A stretch of DNA of 64,000 nucleotides from Torreya grandis (taxonomy: Eukaryota; Streptophyta; Pinopsida; Cupressales; Taxaceae): assembly GCA_037957365.1 (NCBI GenBank), contig JARHVA010000157.1, positions 1,385,001 through 1,449,000 on the forward strand, in the 5' to 3' direction. The notes beneath the pieces were generated by a model. That model had not been told where the DNA came from. It searched no databases and was given only the letters and a program-made list of their open reading frames with translations. The position numbers were made by a program, and so were the translations under genes. The stretch's first letter is position 1. Every line of letters starts with the position of its first letter. Positions 10,925-22,055 of the stretch are shown here, one piece after another.

Positions 10925-13713
10925 GGTATGAACTTTTAATGTTTTGTTAAGATCTACACATGTAGAAATGACCAAATTATCATCTTTTTATTCAAGCCAT
11001 CGTTAACTATCTCTAGCTCTGGTGCTTCATGGATGAAAACTAGAACCAAAACCACTTTAGATGTGGTGAATAAAATATAGGAAAAAAATTTGGCCTTCGA
11101 TCATGCCTGATTAGGATATGGAGTGTTTTTTTAATCTCAAAAACGTCTTTCCCAACACAAAAAAATTATAGTTTATTAGACCAACTTAAGACTCTCATAA
11201 AATTAAAACCATAAGTATTTTTCATGAACTGAAAGAAAATTCACATGTGTGTCTAATCACTCTAATTACATCTCAAGGCATGGTGATAAAATTTAATATA
11301 CATGTGTGTGGTAGACAGTAAATTGATCAATGGTGAAATGAAATTTGTATGCAGTTAAGAGATAAGTTCTTATCTTCTAATTGACATTTTTGGTTCTGGG
11401 ACATTGTATTTAAAATCCATCACTTCCAAAACATTTGGATAATAAAATCATATGGTTTCTCATGATATCATTCTTCAAAAACACATGGATACACGTTTTT
11501 ACAATTGATCTAGAATATGAAAACACTAACAATACTATGTTGTCAATGTTCAAGGCACAGTTGGAGATCTCCACCTCTGGTGCTTCGTGGATAAAATCTA
11601 TTATTTCCACCATGTTAAGGGTGGAGAATAAGATATAGTAACATGCTATTGGCCATGAATAATTCATGGTAAAGAGATGGAGTACCCATTTCAACCTCAA
11701 GAATGTCCTTGACAACACAAGAAAATTATAATTTTTTAGGACAACTTGAGACACGTATAAAATGAAAATTGTGATTTATTTGCATGAACATAAATAACCT
11801 TCAAATTTTTATTACATCCCTCTACTTTAACCTTGTAATAAATTAATCTAACATAATATTTTAATTGATGGTAGATGGTATACTGATCAATGCTAAAATA
11901 TAATTTTTATGTAGTGAAGAGAAAATTTCTTGTCCTCTAACTCACATTTACACTTCTAAGACTCCCCTTGAAAATACATAAATTCTAACATGTTTAGATA
12001 TTAAAAAAACACATTTTACCATTATTTTGACCTCTAAAGACACACAAATATGCATTTTTATAGCTGATTGGAATGCAAAAACATTGATAACAAATGTTAT
12101 TGATATTCAAGGTGCAAATAGAGATATCCACCTCTTGTGATTCACATCTAAAAATAGCATTTCAATCACATCAATATAGTTGAATAACATATAGGACCAA
12201 GTTCTTAGCCTCCAATCATACCCGTTTAAGAGGTGGAGTACTCGTTCTAGCCTAAAGAATGTCCTTCCCAATATGAGAAAATTACAATTTTTAGTCCAAT
12301 TTGAGATGCTTGTAAAAAAACCATAGGTTATTTTCACAAACCTAAATAAACTTAATTTTCATATATAAGCCTTATAATTTCAACCCATATCATGGAGATC
12401 AAACATAAAAGACAAATCTATGGTAGATGGTATACTGGTCAGTGTTGAAATGTAATGTTTATGCAGTCAAGAGATAGATTCGTATCCTCAAATTGACATT
12501 TCCACTTTTGTACCTCTCTTTAAAATCCATCACTTCTAACACATATGGATAGTAAAATAACTTGTGTTTTCATGAGTGTGACATATGAATACACATAGAT
12601 ACACATTTTTATAGCTAATTCAAAATGTAAAAACACTAACAACAAATGTCAAATTTTAAGGTATAGTTGTAAATATCCACCTCTAGTATAGGTGAATAAC
12701 ATTTAGAACCCAGTTCTTAGCCTCATATCATGCCCGATCAAGATACAAAGTGATTGTTCTGACTTCAAGAATGTCTTTCTCAATATAATAAAATTGCAAT
12801 TTTTTAGGCCAAATTTAAACCTATGTAAAATGAAAAATTGAAAGCCATTTTTACATTCCAAAATAACCTTCATATGCACATTGAATCCCTATACTTTCAC
12901 CCCAGGGAATGGTGATTGAATATAAGATATGAATATGTGACATATGGTATATTGATCATTGTTGAAATCTAATTTTATGTAGTTAAGACATAAGTTATTG
13001 TCTTCCAACTGACATTTCTTATTTTAAGACATCCCTTTAAAAATATATCAATTTTAAAACATTTATATAAGTAAATCCTAAATGTTTCCATGACCATGAC
13101 GTTTGAATCCATATGGATATGTGTTTTTATATCTTATTTAGAGTGAGAAAACACTAAAAATAAATGTTTTTAATGTTTAAGGGGTATTTAAAGATCTCTA
13201 ACTCTAATGCATCATAGATAAAAACTAGAATTGCCACCACATTTGGATAGGACCATAATTTCTCCTCATCCAGCCTCTAATCATGCCTAATCAGGAGACA
13301 AAGTACTCATTTTGACCTCAAGAACATCCTTCTAAATACAATAAAATTATATTTTTTAGGCAAAATTTAAACATGTATAAAATAAAAAAATTTAAGTCAT
13401 TTTAATGAACCAAAATAACCTTGACATGCATATTTTATCCCTCTACTTTCATCTTAGAGCATGATGATCACACATAAGAGACAAACCTATGGAAAATGAT
13501 ATATCGATTAGTGCTTAAATGTAATTTTTAAGAAATGAAGAGACAATTTATTATCCTCTAACTTGAATTTCCCCTTATGGTACCTAGCCTTGCAAATCCA
13601 TCACTCCCAACATGTCTAGATAGAAAAATCCCATGTTTTCCCATGACTGCAACCTTTGAAGCCACATTGTTAAGAGATGGGGTACCCATTTTGGCCTCAA
13701 GATGATATTGAAT
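10925..13713. repeat. Tandem array of a ~550-bp unit, about five copies
   Basis: The same block recurs in order. A landmark of the form TG(C/T)AGTTAAGAGATAAG starts near 11350, 11910, 12462, 12979 and (decayed) 13529, giving steps of about 560, 552, 517 and 550 bp. Between landmarks each unit holds a block ending in a stretch like CATCACTTC, a block with GGTGCTTC(A/G)TGGAT, one with TGGAGTACCCATTT and a block with AAAATTATAATTTTTTAGG. A partial unit precedes the first landmark. The last unit jumps at about 13675 to the GAGATGGGGTACCC block and ends. Short frames here, such as 11410-11754, are not conserved between units. Confidence 0.82.
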
Positions 13714-13965
13714 CATGTAATAACAATACAAAACTTCTCTTAATATTTTATTAAGCTTCTTTTAGCTTAAATAATATGAAATTATTTACTAAAGGTGCTA
13801 ACCACATGAAGGTGGAAACTTATTTGGTATTATTAGCCTATAAAAAATATGTTATTAAGAAATAAAATTAAATTTTATATGTACTATATAAAAAATAAAT
13901 AAAATTTGTTAAAATAAATAAATTTACATTTGAGAACTCAACATATATTTTAATTTGAATCCAAT

Positions 13966-13970
13966 GAACC
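13966..13970. repeat. Target-site duplication of element B (left copy)
   Basis: GAACC directly before the left LTR. The right copy at 22051-22055 reads AAACC, one transition away. Confidence 0.7.
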
Positions 13971-16518
13971 TGTTGGAGGTCTAGATTGCACTCTAATTGA
14001 GCAAAGGATTGTTTAGGTCCTCTACTCAAATCTAGTCCAACACGGGAATGAACCTAGGATGTGGGTTACCTGATCTTGGGTTAGACCTCTAGGAATTTTA
14101 ATGAGGATCTCTCCTCAGATGTATCACTTAGCTCATTTCCACTAAAATATACTAGTTTCTAAGGGAAAAGGGAGAAAAAGATAACCGAAATGGAAATATA
14201 ATCTAATGTTGGTGATACACCTAAATTGATTGTTCATCCACTCTATTTGAGATTTTAAACACCAATGAGACAAGAAAAATATTGAACCTACAACTCCAAA
14301 TATCTATTATGCATCAGTATTTCATGTAGAGGCTCACCAAATGATCAAAACCTGAGGGAAGTGATGGAAATGCCTGATCCAAGGCACTAACCAGTCAATG
14401 TATCCACATGATAGCTTCAATAAAATGACATTAAACATTAAACATAACCTACATAACAAGATAAACTACCAAATAGGTGAGATCAGGACTTGACAAGGGA
14501 TAAATATCTATCACATATGAAAATTAACTAACATGAACACATTATACATGAAGAATGAAATCATAACATAGTTTTCTATCCATTTTAAGAGGTTACAAAG
14601 CTCAATCTTGGTAGAGTCTAGTCATTCCCAAGAGAAGGATCAATTTCAAGACTTAGAATCCTCTATATATAGCAAAATGGGAATGAGAGAGATGGGTAAC
14701 ATGCATCGAAGAATGGAGAATGAGTCATTAATGATCAAGAAATGTGGTGGTAGTTCATTGATTATTTTTTGTATCCATTACTTATTCTAATTAGGACTAA
14801 TCCTTTTCAACAATTTAACCTACATTTGGCTCTAATAATATTTAAGATTTTTCATTGGCTGAGAGATCCACTAGAAGATAAGGGTTTGTTTTAATGTGAT
14901 GATACATGATTAAGTCTGTTAGAGAAAAGATCTTTAAGATCTGAATAGAATCAATGTTCTAACTACTTCTTCAACCACCAACTCTCTTTGTTTTGATTAT
15001 CCATGCCATCTCCACTTGCTTAATTATGAAGGAAAGGTCCTTATATCCTTAGGCCTGACAAAGCCCTCACCATGTATGATTTAATGGCTATAGGAACCTA
15101 TTCTACCAAAGATATGGCCATGTCGATAGATGAGACATTTTCTAAAAACTATATATCTACCCCTACTCCATCTGAGCATATGTCTCTATTATATATTGAA
15201 AACCAATCTAATTTATTGGTTTTCATATAGCTACTATATATTGATAAAAAAGCCTACAATATGCATAGCCCCATTCTTAATCTTTATTAGGTCTAAATAT
15301 ACCTCTTTTTCCCTTTAAACCTTTAAAGAATTAAGAACTCATTATAGGCATGGATCTCCTTTAAATAAAAAGTGAACATAGTCATATAACAATATTGCAA
15401 CTTTAGAAAATGGGGTCGACATGTTCTAAATTGTCAACTAGAGGTCTTAAGCTTTAATGGCATCAGATCCTTATTATTAACAACCTTGAATTATAACTAT
15501 GTCCCATTTTTAATGGATGTTTAATTGAGCTATAATGGAAACAAATGCTTTTGAAGCATTTGCTCTGGTTTTACTTGGATTGTGTTTTGAACTCTAATAA
15601 AAGTCTGATAGATTTAACCTTTAATGTTATCCATTGATCTTAATATGGGCCTTTTAAATTGTGCCAACTATTAGCTTCTCATTAGTTTTGTAGGATCCTA
15701 TTATCAATCCTTTAACTCTTTGAACTCATGTGCACTATAGATCTGATTTTGTATGAATGAATGTGAGCCATTGATCTTCTACCAATCTAACACAATTGAG
15801 ACACTTGTAAACTTCTCATTTGTCTCTAAGATCCACTAACTTGTTGACTCATCTCTCACCATTAGATATTTTTGTACGATTGCACACACACTATTGATCT
15901 GATTGGACCCACTAACCTTTTTAATCACCACACACTATTAGATATCTACTTTGGTACTCAAGATTTGACCACTTATTAACTAAACATTTATGTGAAGCTT
16001 TTGACTTAATGCTTGCCATCAATCTTTGATGCATGATTAAATGCTTACCATTAGATCTTTGGGAGCCACTTACTTCTTAGATTGCTTTCTCACCATTGGA
16101 TTTGATCTTAGCTCCTAAGAATTGGACACTTGTCACTTGCACATTCATTTTAGGAACATTTGAATTAAAATAGTTATTTTCCATAACTTAAGCATGATGT
16201 TCATGTGCACGTCCCACTCTACAAGTTCAACTTTATGGATTTATATCTTAAAATGGCAAGATCATCAAGATATGAAATTTGCAAAGCATGATATAGGCAT
16301 GAATAGCATCATGTCCATGTGATATTTTGGCATGTGAGTCTTTCCAATTGAGCTTATTAATGTGTACTCAAACTAACCCATTCATTTATTCATGACATAC
16401 TATGATGTCTAGTCCTTTAAATATTGTATAATTCATTTGATCATTCACTCAAATAGAAAATTTGTTCATCTATTCAATCTAGGTAAAATCTTGGTATGTG
16501 GGCCAACATTGGCCAACA
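13971..16518 (-). repeat. Element B left LTR (3' LTR)
   Basis: Matches 19454-22050 along its length, from TTGGAGGTCTA to the GGCCAACA end. It holds a short CTATATATAG (near 14662) and CTATATATC (near 15148) where the right LTR has long TA runs. Confidence 0.86.
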
Positions 16519-16900
16519 TTTTTGGTGACTTATAGGGAAGCATGCCTACTATGCTTGAGAACCTAGGCCAATTGTCTTGCTAGTCTATTGGGCATGTATT
16601 TTCCTCTCTTATTTGACATATTGATCTGGAACTAAAAACTAGCTGCCAACTCTTGGATAAATCCTCTTGAAACAAAGAAGAACTAAAAAGAACAAAACAA
16701 AAAAATAGTTCCCAAGGCACTTATTGAAGGGAAACACAAAATAAAATGGAAACTAATCTAAACAAAGTAAGGACTAGTAACCGAATGTGCCAAGACAACA
16801 CTTGGAGGAAAATAAACAACTAATTAATTACAAGGGACCTAACTAGCTAAGATAAAGCATGATCCACCTAGATTAAAATGAAAAGTCATAAACTTACATA
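16519..16900. other. Element B, region next to the 3' LTR
   Basis: Begins TTTTGGTGACTTATAGGGAAGCATGCC, very like the sequence inside the left LTR of element A (about 3524). No purine tract is visible next to the LTR on the minus strand. No clear coding frame until about 16900. Confidence 0.45.
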
Positions 16901-19270
16901 GTCTAAGAGATGGTATAAGTTAGAAAGCAAGATGTTTTTTGAATATGACCCTTGATGAGGCACTCTTATTTCCTATAAAATCTCTTAACATATCTTGGAG
17001 TGAGTCATCAATAACAAACTAATCTTGATCCTTAGGATCCTTGTCATATTACTTATTAGCTCCAATCTCTAAAAGTGACACCTTATCTAAGAATTATACT
17101 TGATTCATTTTGGCACCTTGATTAACCTTGTTCTCCTTACTATCAATTAAAAAATCATTAAGCTCTTTCAAGGAACCTTGTATAGTCCACCCAATCTTGG
17201 TCATTATCTTCCATGGAAAACCCCTTTTCTACCTTCTCAAGTACTTGATCCTTAATTTTCAAGCCTAAATATATGGTAGCCTTTTCAATCTTTCTTCCCT
17301 CTATGACATAATCTATTTGATGTTTGGAAACATCAAGCATCACTTTGCCATGTCCTAACATCCTTGAAAATTATTCAACCTTGGATAGAGCTCTTGACTA
17401 TCCTTGAGGAACCTTGACTTCTGCCTTGGCCTCATCCTCTATGTTCACAACTTCTTAGGTAGAAACTATAAAAAATCATTCATGACTGCAAGCTCATGGA
17501 TAGCATAAAGAAATTCACCTTCATGTTCAAATTTGTCAAATTCCTTGCATATGGCATCTAACCTTTAGCATAAGTCATATTCTTCATGAATATCACCTTC
17601 AAGAGATATGTCATCATGGATAGTAGGTAAGATGTCTTTATCAAGCACATCTTCTTTCACATCAGATTCTATATTGATAGCTATAGTAGGATATTCAATG
17701 TGTTTCTATTCATTAGAGAAAGTAAATCTGCACTTATATTCACCAAGGGGAGTCCCTATGCTGATTTATTCTTCATAGTCACTGATGGCATCCTCTAGAT
17801 TATTTATAAATTGAGTTATTTCCTCCTCACTTTATTCTCTCAAAATGGGCTCCTTCTTAATAAAGTATGATAGATAGGATCATGGGTTTGAGGTGAAGGA
17901 TAAGATGTGATGGGGATATGATGAGTTGGGGATGGAGTATGAGGTATGATGGATGGTTCTTGGATGGGTCTGGGAATAGAAGGAACCTTATTACAACTTG
18001 AAACCTTGGGAAAGGTTGACTCTTGAAGAAAATTTTGTAGGGAAAGCAAGTTGAGTTGGGAAATGGAAGGATCACCTTTTCCCACCAGAGTTTCATTTTC
18101 CTCATAGCCTTCTTGAAGTTCTTCAACAGTTACAAATGGATCTTCAACCTTCGTAATTGAAGTCTTCCTCTTGTTTTGAGAACATGTTTGGATAGACCTC
18201 TAAGATGGGAAAATCTATAGGTTCTTCTTTAACCTTTTGATCTTGGTTCTCCTCCCTCTTCTTTATCTTCATCTCTAATTCTTTGATTTGCCTATCTATA
18301 TTCTCCTAGAATAGCTTCTCTTTAAGGTGGATTGTGCCTTCATGAAGATAAGGAACACAAGAAGGTTGGTATGAGATAAAAGAGGATTCTTGAGGAAAGA
18401 TGAGAGAGACTTGCATAGGTTTAGGTTCTTATTTGACTTGGGATCCCTAATCTATATTTATCTCTCCTTTCCCACTTGTCTCACCTTGCCTAATCCATGA
18501 CTTCACTTCTTTATTCTATCTAGGAAAGTTTAAGGACTTCTTAGGGGATTCATGAAGAAGATAAGTGGGATCTTGGATCTCAATAGTAGGCTATTCAAAA
18601 ATAGTCTCCTTCTTTTTTTGACAAATCTCTTGGATTGAATTCTAAGAAGGGAAGGTTTGAGGAACACATGAAGAACTTGGAACACTTTAAGGGTCATTTG
18701 AAAGGATCTCTTGGGGAAGAAAAGGTGGCATAAATGAGGGCTAAGGTGGTATATATGAGGATAAATAAGGTTGATGGATTTGAACCTATTGTTCTTTAAG
18801 GACTTTTAGCTTATCCATCATCTTACCTTTGAAACTTTTCCAATTTACTCTCTCAAAAGGTGACCATCCTTCTTTCACTAGTTGTAATAACTCCTTAAAA
18901 TGATGAATTAGGTGAGTAGAGACATCTTGGCCATAATACCTTTGTGATTACAACTCTAGTGCATGTTTTTCAAGGCTCACTAATGTTTGTTTAAGTGCTA
19001 ATATGGATTGGGTAACTACAAAATGGTCATGATTAAGTTGGTAAAATGAGTAGGATGGCTCATGATAGATATGGTAAGGGGAAATATTATGATGAACTAG
19101 CTGCCCATAGGGAAGATTAGAGTAGTAATCTTGCATGTACGATGGATATAGGTCCTCATAATGCTAGTGAGGATCATAGAAAGATGTAAATGGATCATTT
19201 TGAAACTATTAATAAGGAGAAGAATGATGGGTGTATCCACCATAGTTGTTTATATCAACCTCATATGGAA
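16900..19270 (-). pseudogene. Element B internal ORF, unknown protein, decayed
   Basis: Minus-strand homologue of the ORF in element A. The clearest part lies at about 19140-18790: K-Q-T-L, L-E-K, L-E-L and Y-Y-G-Q, then L-V-K-E-G-W-S-P-F-E-R-V-N, each aligning with A at similar spacing. Downstream come Pro/Ser-rich and Glu/Lys-rich stretches, and a segment near 17830 reading E-E-E-I-T-Q-F-I, matching E-E-E-Y-T-Q-F-M in A at about 4905. The remainder (17361-16900) is acidic and charged. Stops and frameshifts are scattered through it. No gag core, zinc knuckle or polymerase motif seen. Two diverged copies with the same motifs argue for a real ancestral protein, but I cannot name it. Confidence 0.6.
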
Positions 19271-19423
19271 AATGATATGTAATAACTAATTAAAATATTT
19301 AATGAGACATACCTAGGCTGCTTACAACTAGAAGTTTTGATTTAGAATTTCTATTGTTACTAACTTGATAGCTTCTAAAAGATGATTAGAGGAAAGACAC
19401 ACCGATAATCTTTCCACTCTCTT

Positions 19424-19453
19424 AGATCTTGGTCCCACCAAGCATGTCATAAC
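19424..19453 (-). promoter_or_regulatory. Conserved LTR-adjacent motif of B
   Basis: CTTGGTCCCACCAAGCATG directly beside the 5' LTR, matching the motif in A and C. Candidate primer-binding region; tRNA not assigned. Confidence 0.4.
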
Positions 19454-20099
19454 TATTGGAGGTCTACATTATACCCTATCTAAGAAAAAGATTGTTTAGG
19501 TCCTCTATTCAAATCTAGTCCAACATGGGAATGACCCTAGGCTATGGGTTACCTAATATTTGGTTAGACCTCTAGGATTTTTAATGTGGCTATCTCCTTA
19601 GATATATCACTTAGCTCATTTCCACTAAAACCTACTAATTTTGGGGATAAAAGGGACAAAAAGATAATGATTGTTCATCCACTCTATTTGAACTTCTAAA
19701 CACTAATGATACAAGTAAAATACTAAACCTACAACTCCAAATGTTTGTTATGCATCATTATTTCATGCAGAGGTTCACCAAGCGATCAAAGCCTAAGGGA
19801 AGTGATAGAAAGGCCTGATCCAAGGCACTAAACACTCAATGTATCCACATGCTAGCTTCAATAAAATGACATTAAACACTAAACATGACCTGTATAATAA
19901 GATAAACTACCAACTAGGTGAGATCAAGAATTGATAAGGGAGAAATATCTACCACATATGCGAATTAACTGACATGAACACACTAGATAGGCATAATGAA
20001 ATATTAACATAGTCTCTATTCATTTCAACAAGTTAAAAAGCTCAATCTTGGAAGATTCTAGTCATGCCCAAAAGGGGGATTAATTTCAAGGCTTAGAAG

Positions 20100-20101
<2 letters not shown>

Positions 20102-20161
<60 letters not shown>
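20102..20161. repeat. (TA)n microsatellite in right LTR of B
   Basis: About 25 TA units where the paired left LTR has only CTCTATATATAGC near 14662, so the run grew after insertion. Confidence 0.95.
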
Positions 20162-20162
<1 letters not shown>

Positions 20163-20635
20163 GAAAAATGGGAAGGAGAGAGATGGGGAACATGCATGGG
20201 AGAATGGAGGAGTCATTAATGATCAAGAAATGTGGTGTAAAATAATTGATTATTTTCTATACACATGCCTTCCTCCAATTAAGACTAATTATTTTCAATA
20301 AGTTATAACCTACATTTGGATCCAATAATATTCAAGCTTTCTCATTGGTTGAGAGATCCACTAGAAGATAAGGGTTTATTTTACATGATGTGTCATGATC
20401 AAGTCTATTAGAGAAAATATCTTTAAGATATGAATATAATCAATGCTCCAACTCCTTATCCAACCACCATCTCTCTTTATTTTTATTTTCCATGACATCT
20501 CTACTTGATTCATTATGAGGGCAAGGTCCTCATATCCTTGGGCTTGACAAAGCCATCACCATGTCTACTTTAAGCGACTACAGTTACTTGTTATGTTGAG
20601 GATATGGCCTTGTCTATAGATGAGACTTTTTTCCA

Positions 20636-20638
<3 letters not shown>

Positions 20639-20690
<52 letters not shown>
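20639..20690. repeat. Second (TA)n microsatellite in right LTR of B
   Basis: About 25 TA units followed by CCCCTACTCC. The left LTR has CTATATATCTACCCCTACTCC at about 15148, again a short precursor. Confidence 0.95.
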
Positions 20691-20691
<1 letters not shown>

Positions 20692-22050
20692 CCTACTCCA
20701 TTTGAGCATAGGTCTCTATTATAGATTGAAAACCAATATAATTTATTGGTTTTCATATAGCTACTATATATTGATAAAAAAACCTACAAGTTACATAGCC
20801 TCATTATTGATATTTATAGGTCTAAATAGACTTATTTTTGCCTTTGAATCTTGAAATAATTGAGAACTCATTTTATGCATGGATCTCCTTTAAATAAAAA
20901 TCAAACATAGTCATAGAATAATACTACAACTTTGGAAAATGGGGTTGATAGGTTTTAAATATTCAACCAAAGGTCTTAATATTTAATGGCATTAGAGCCT
21001 TATTATTAATGACCTTGACTGTATAAATATGTCCCATGGTTAATAGATGATCGACTGAGCTCTAATGGTGACATATGATTTTAAAGCATTTGTTCTGGTT
21101 TCACTTAAATCATGTTTTGACCTCCAATCAAAGTCTCATAGCTTCAACCTTTAATTTTAGCAACTGATCTTAATCAAGGCATTTTATAATGTGCCAACTA
21201 TAAACTTCTCTTTAATTTGATAGGATCCTACTATCAATCCTTTAACTCTTTGACCTCATTCACACCATATATCTACTTTTATATGAATGAATAGAAGCCA
21301 TTAATCTTATACCAGTCTAACATGGTTGAGACACTTGGTAACTTTTCATTTATCTCCAAGATCTACTCACTTGTTGATTAATATCTCACCATTAAATCTA
21401 TATGTATGATTACATGTGTAGCATTGATCTACTTGGACCCACTAACCTTGTCAGTCACCATACACCATTGTATCTCTACTCAGGTACTCAAGATTTCACC
21501 ACATGTCAATTGCACATTTATGCTTACCTTTTGACTTGACACTCACCATCGATCTTTGATGCATGATAAAATGCTTACCATTAGATCTTTGGGACCCACT
21601 AATATAAAAAATTACCCATTCACCATTGGATTTGATCTTGGATCCTAATATTTAGACACTTGCCACTTGTGCATTCATTCTAGGAACATTTGAATTCAAA
21701 CATCTATTTGCCATAACTTAAGCTTAACATTTGTGCACACCTCCCACTCTATAAGTTCAACTTTGAGGCTTATATGTTGAGATAGTAAGCTCATCAAGAT
21801 AATAAATTTATATATCATGATCTAGGCATGAATAACACCATGTCCATGTGATTTTTTTGTCTTTAGAGGATTTTTAAATGAACTTATTAAATGCACAATC
21901 AAGTTGACCCATTCATTTTTTCATGATGTCCTATGAGGGTCTGGTCCTTCAAAGCTTGTACAAGTCATTTGATCTTTCACTCAAATAAAAATGTTGCTCA
22001 TCTATTAAATCTAGGAAAAATATTTGTATGTGGGCCACCATGAGACACCA

Positions 22051-22055
22051 AAACC
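22051..22055. repeat. Target-site duplication of element B (right copy)
   Basis: AAACC, against GAACC at 13966-13970. Confidence 0.68.

Larger units (their letters stand above)
13971..22050 (-). mobile_element. LTR retrotransposon B, non-autonomous, minus strand
   Basis: Direct repeats 13971-16518 and 19454-22050 (about 2.55-2.6 kb) flank a 2.9-kb internal region. The left LTR has clean TGTTGG..CCAACA ends; the right one reads TATTGG..ACACCA. The flanks are GAACC and AAACC, a 5-bp duplication with one transition. Internal coding-like sequence is on the minus strand and is homologous to that of element A. The junction motif GGTCCCACCAAGCATG beside the right (5') LTR is shared with A and C. 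No polymerase or integrase motif is visible. Confidence 0.86.
19454..22050 (-). repeat. Element B right LTR (5' LTR)
   Basis: Direct repeat of the left LTR. It differs by two expanded TA runs and many transitions. Its end reads GGCCACCATGAGACACCA where the left copy has GGCCAACATTGGCCAACA. Confidence 0.85.

Noticed and set aside
11410..11754. 114-codon minus-strand frame
   Set aside because: Lies in one unit of the ~550-bp tandem array and is not kept open in the other units.
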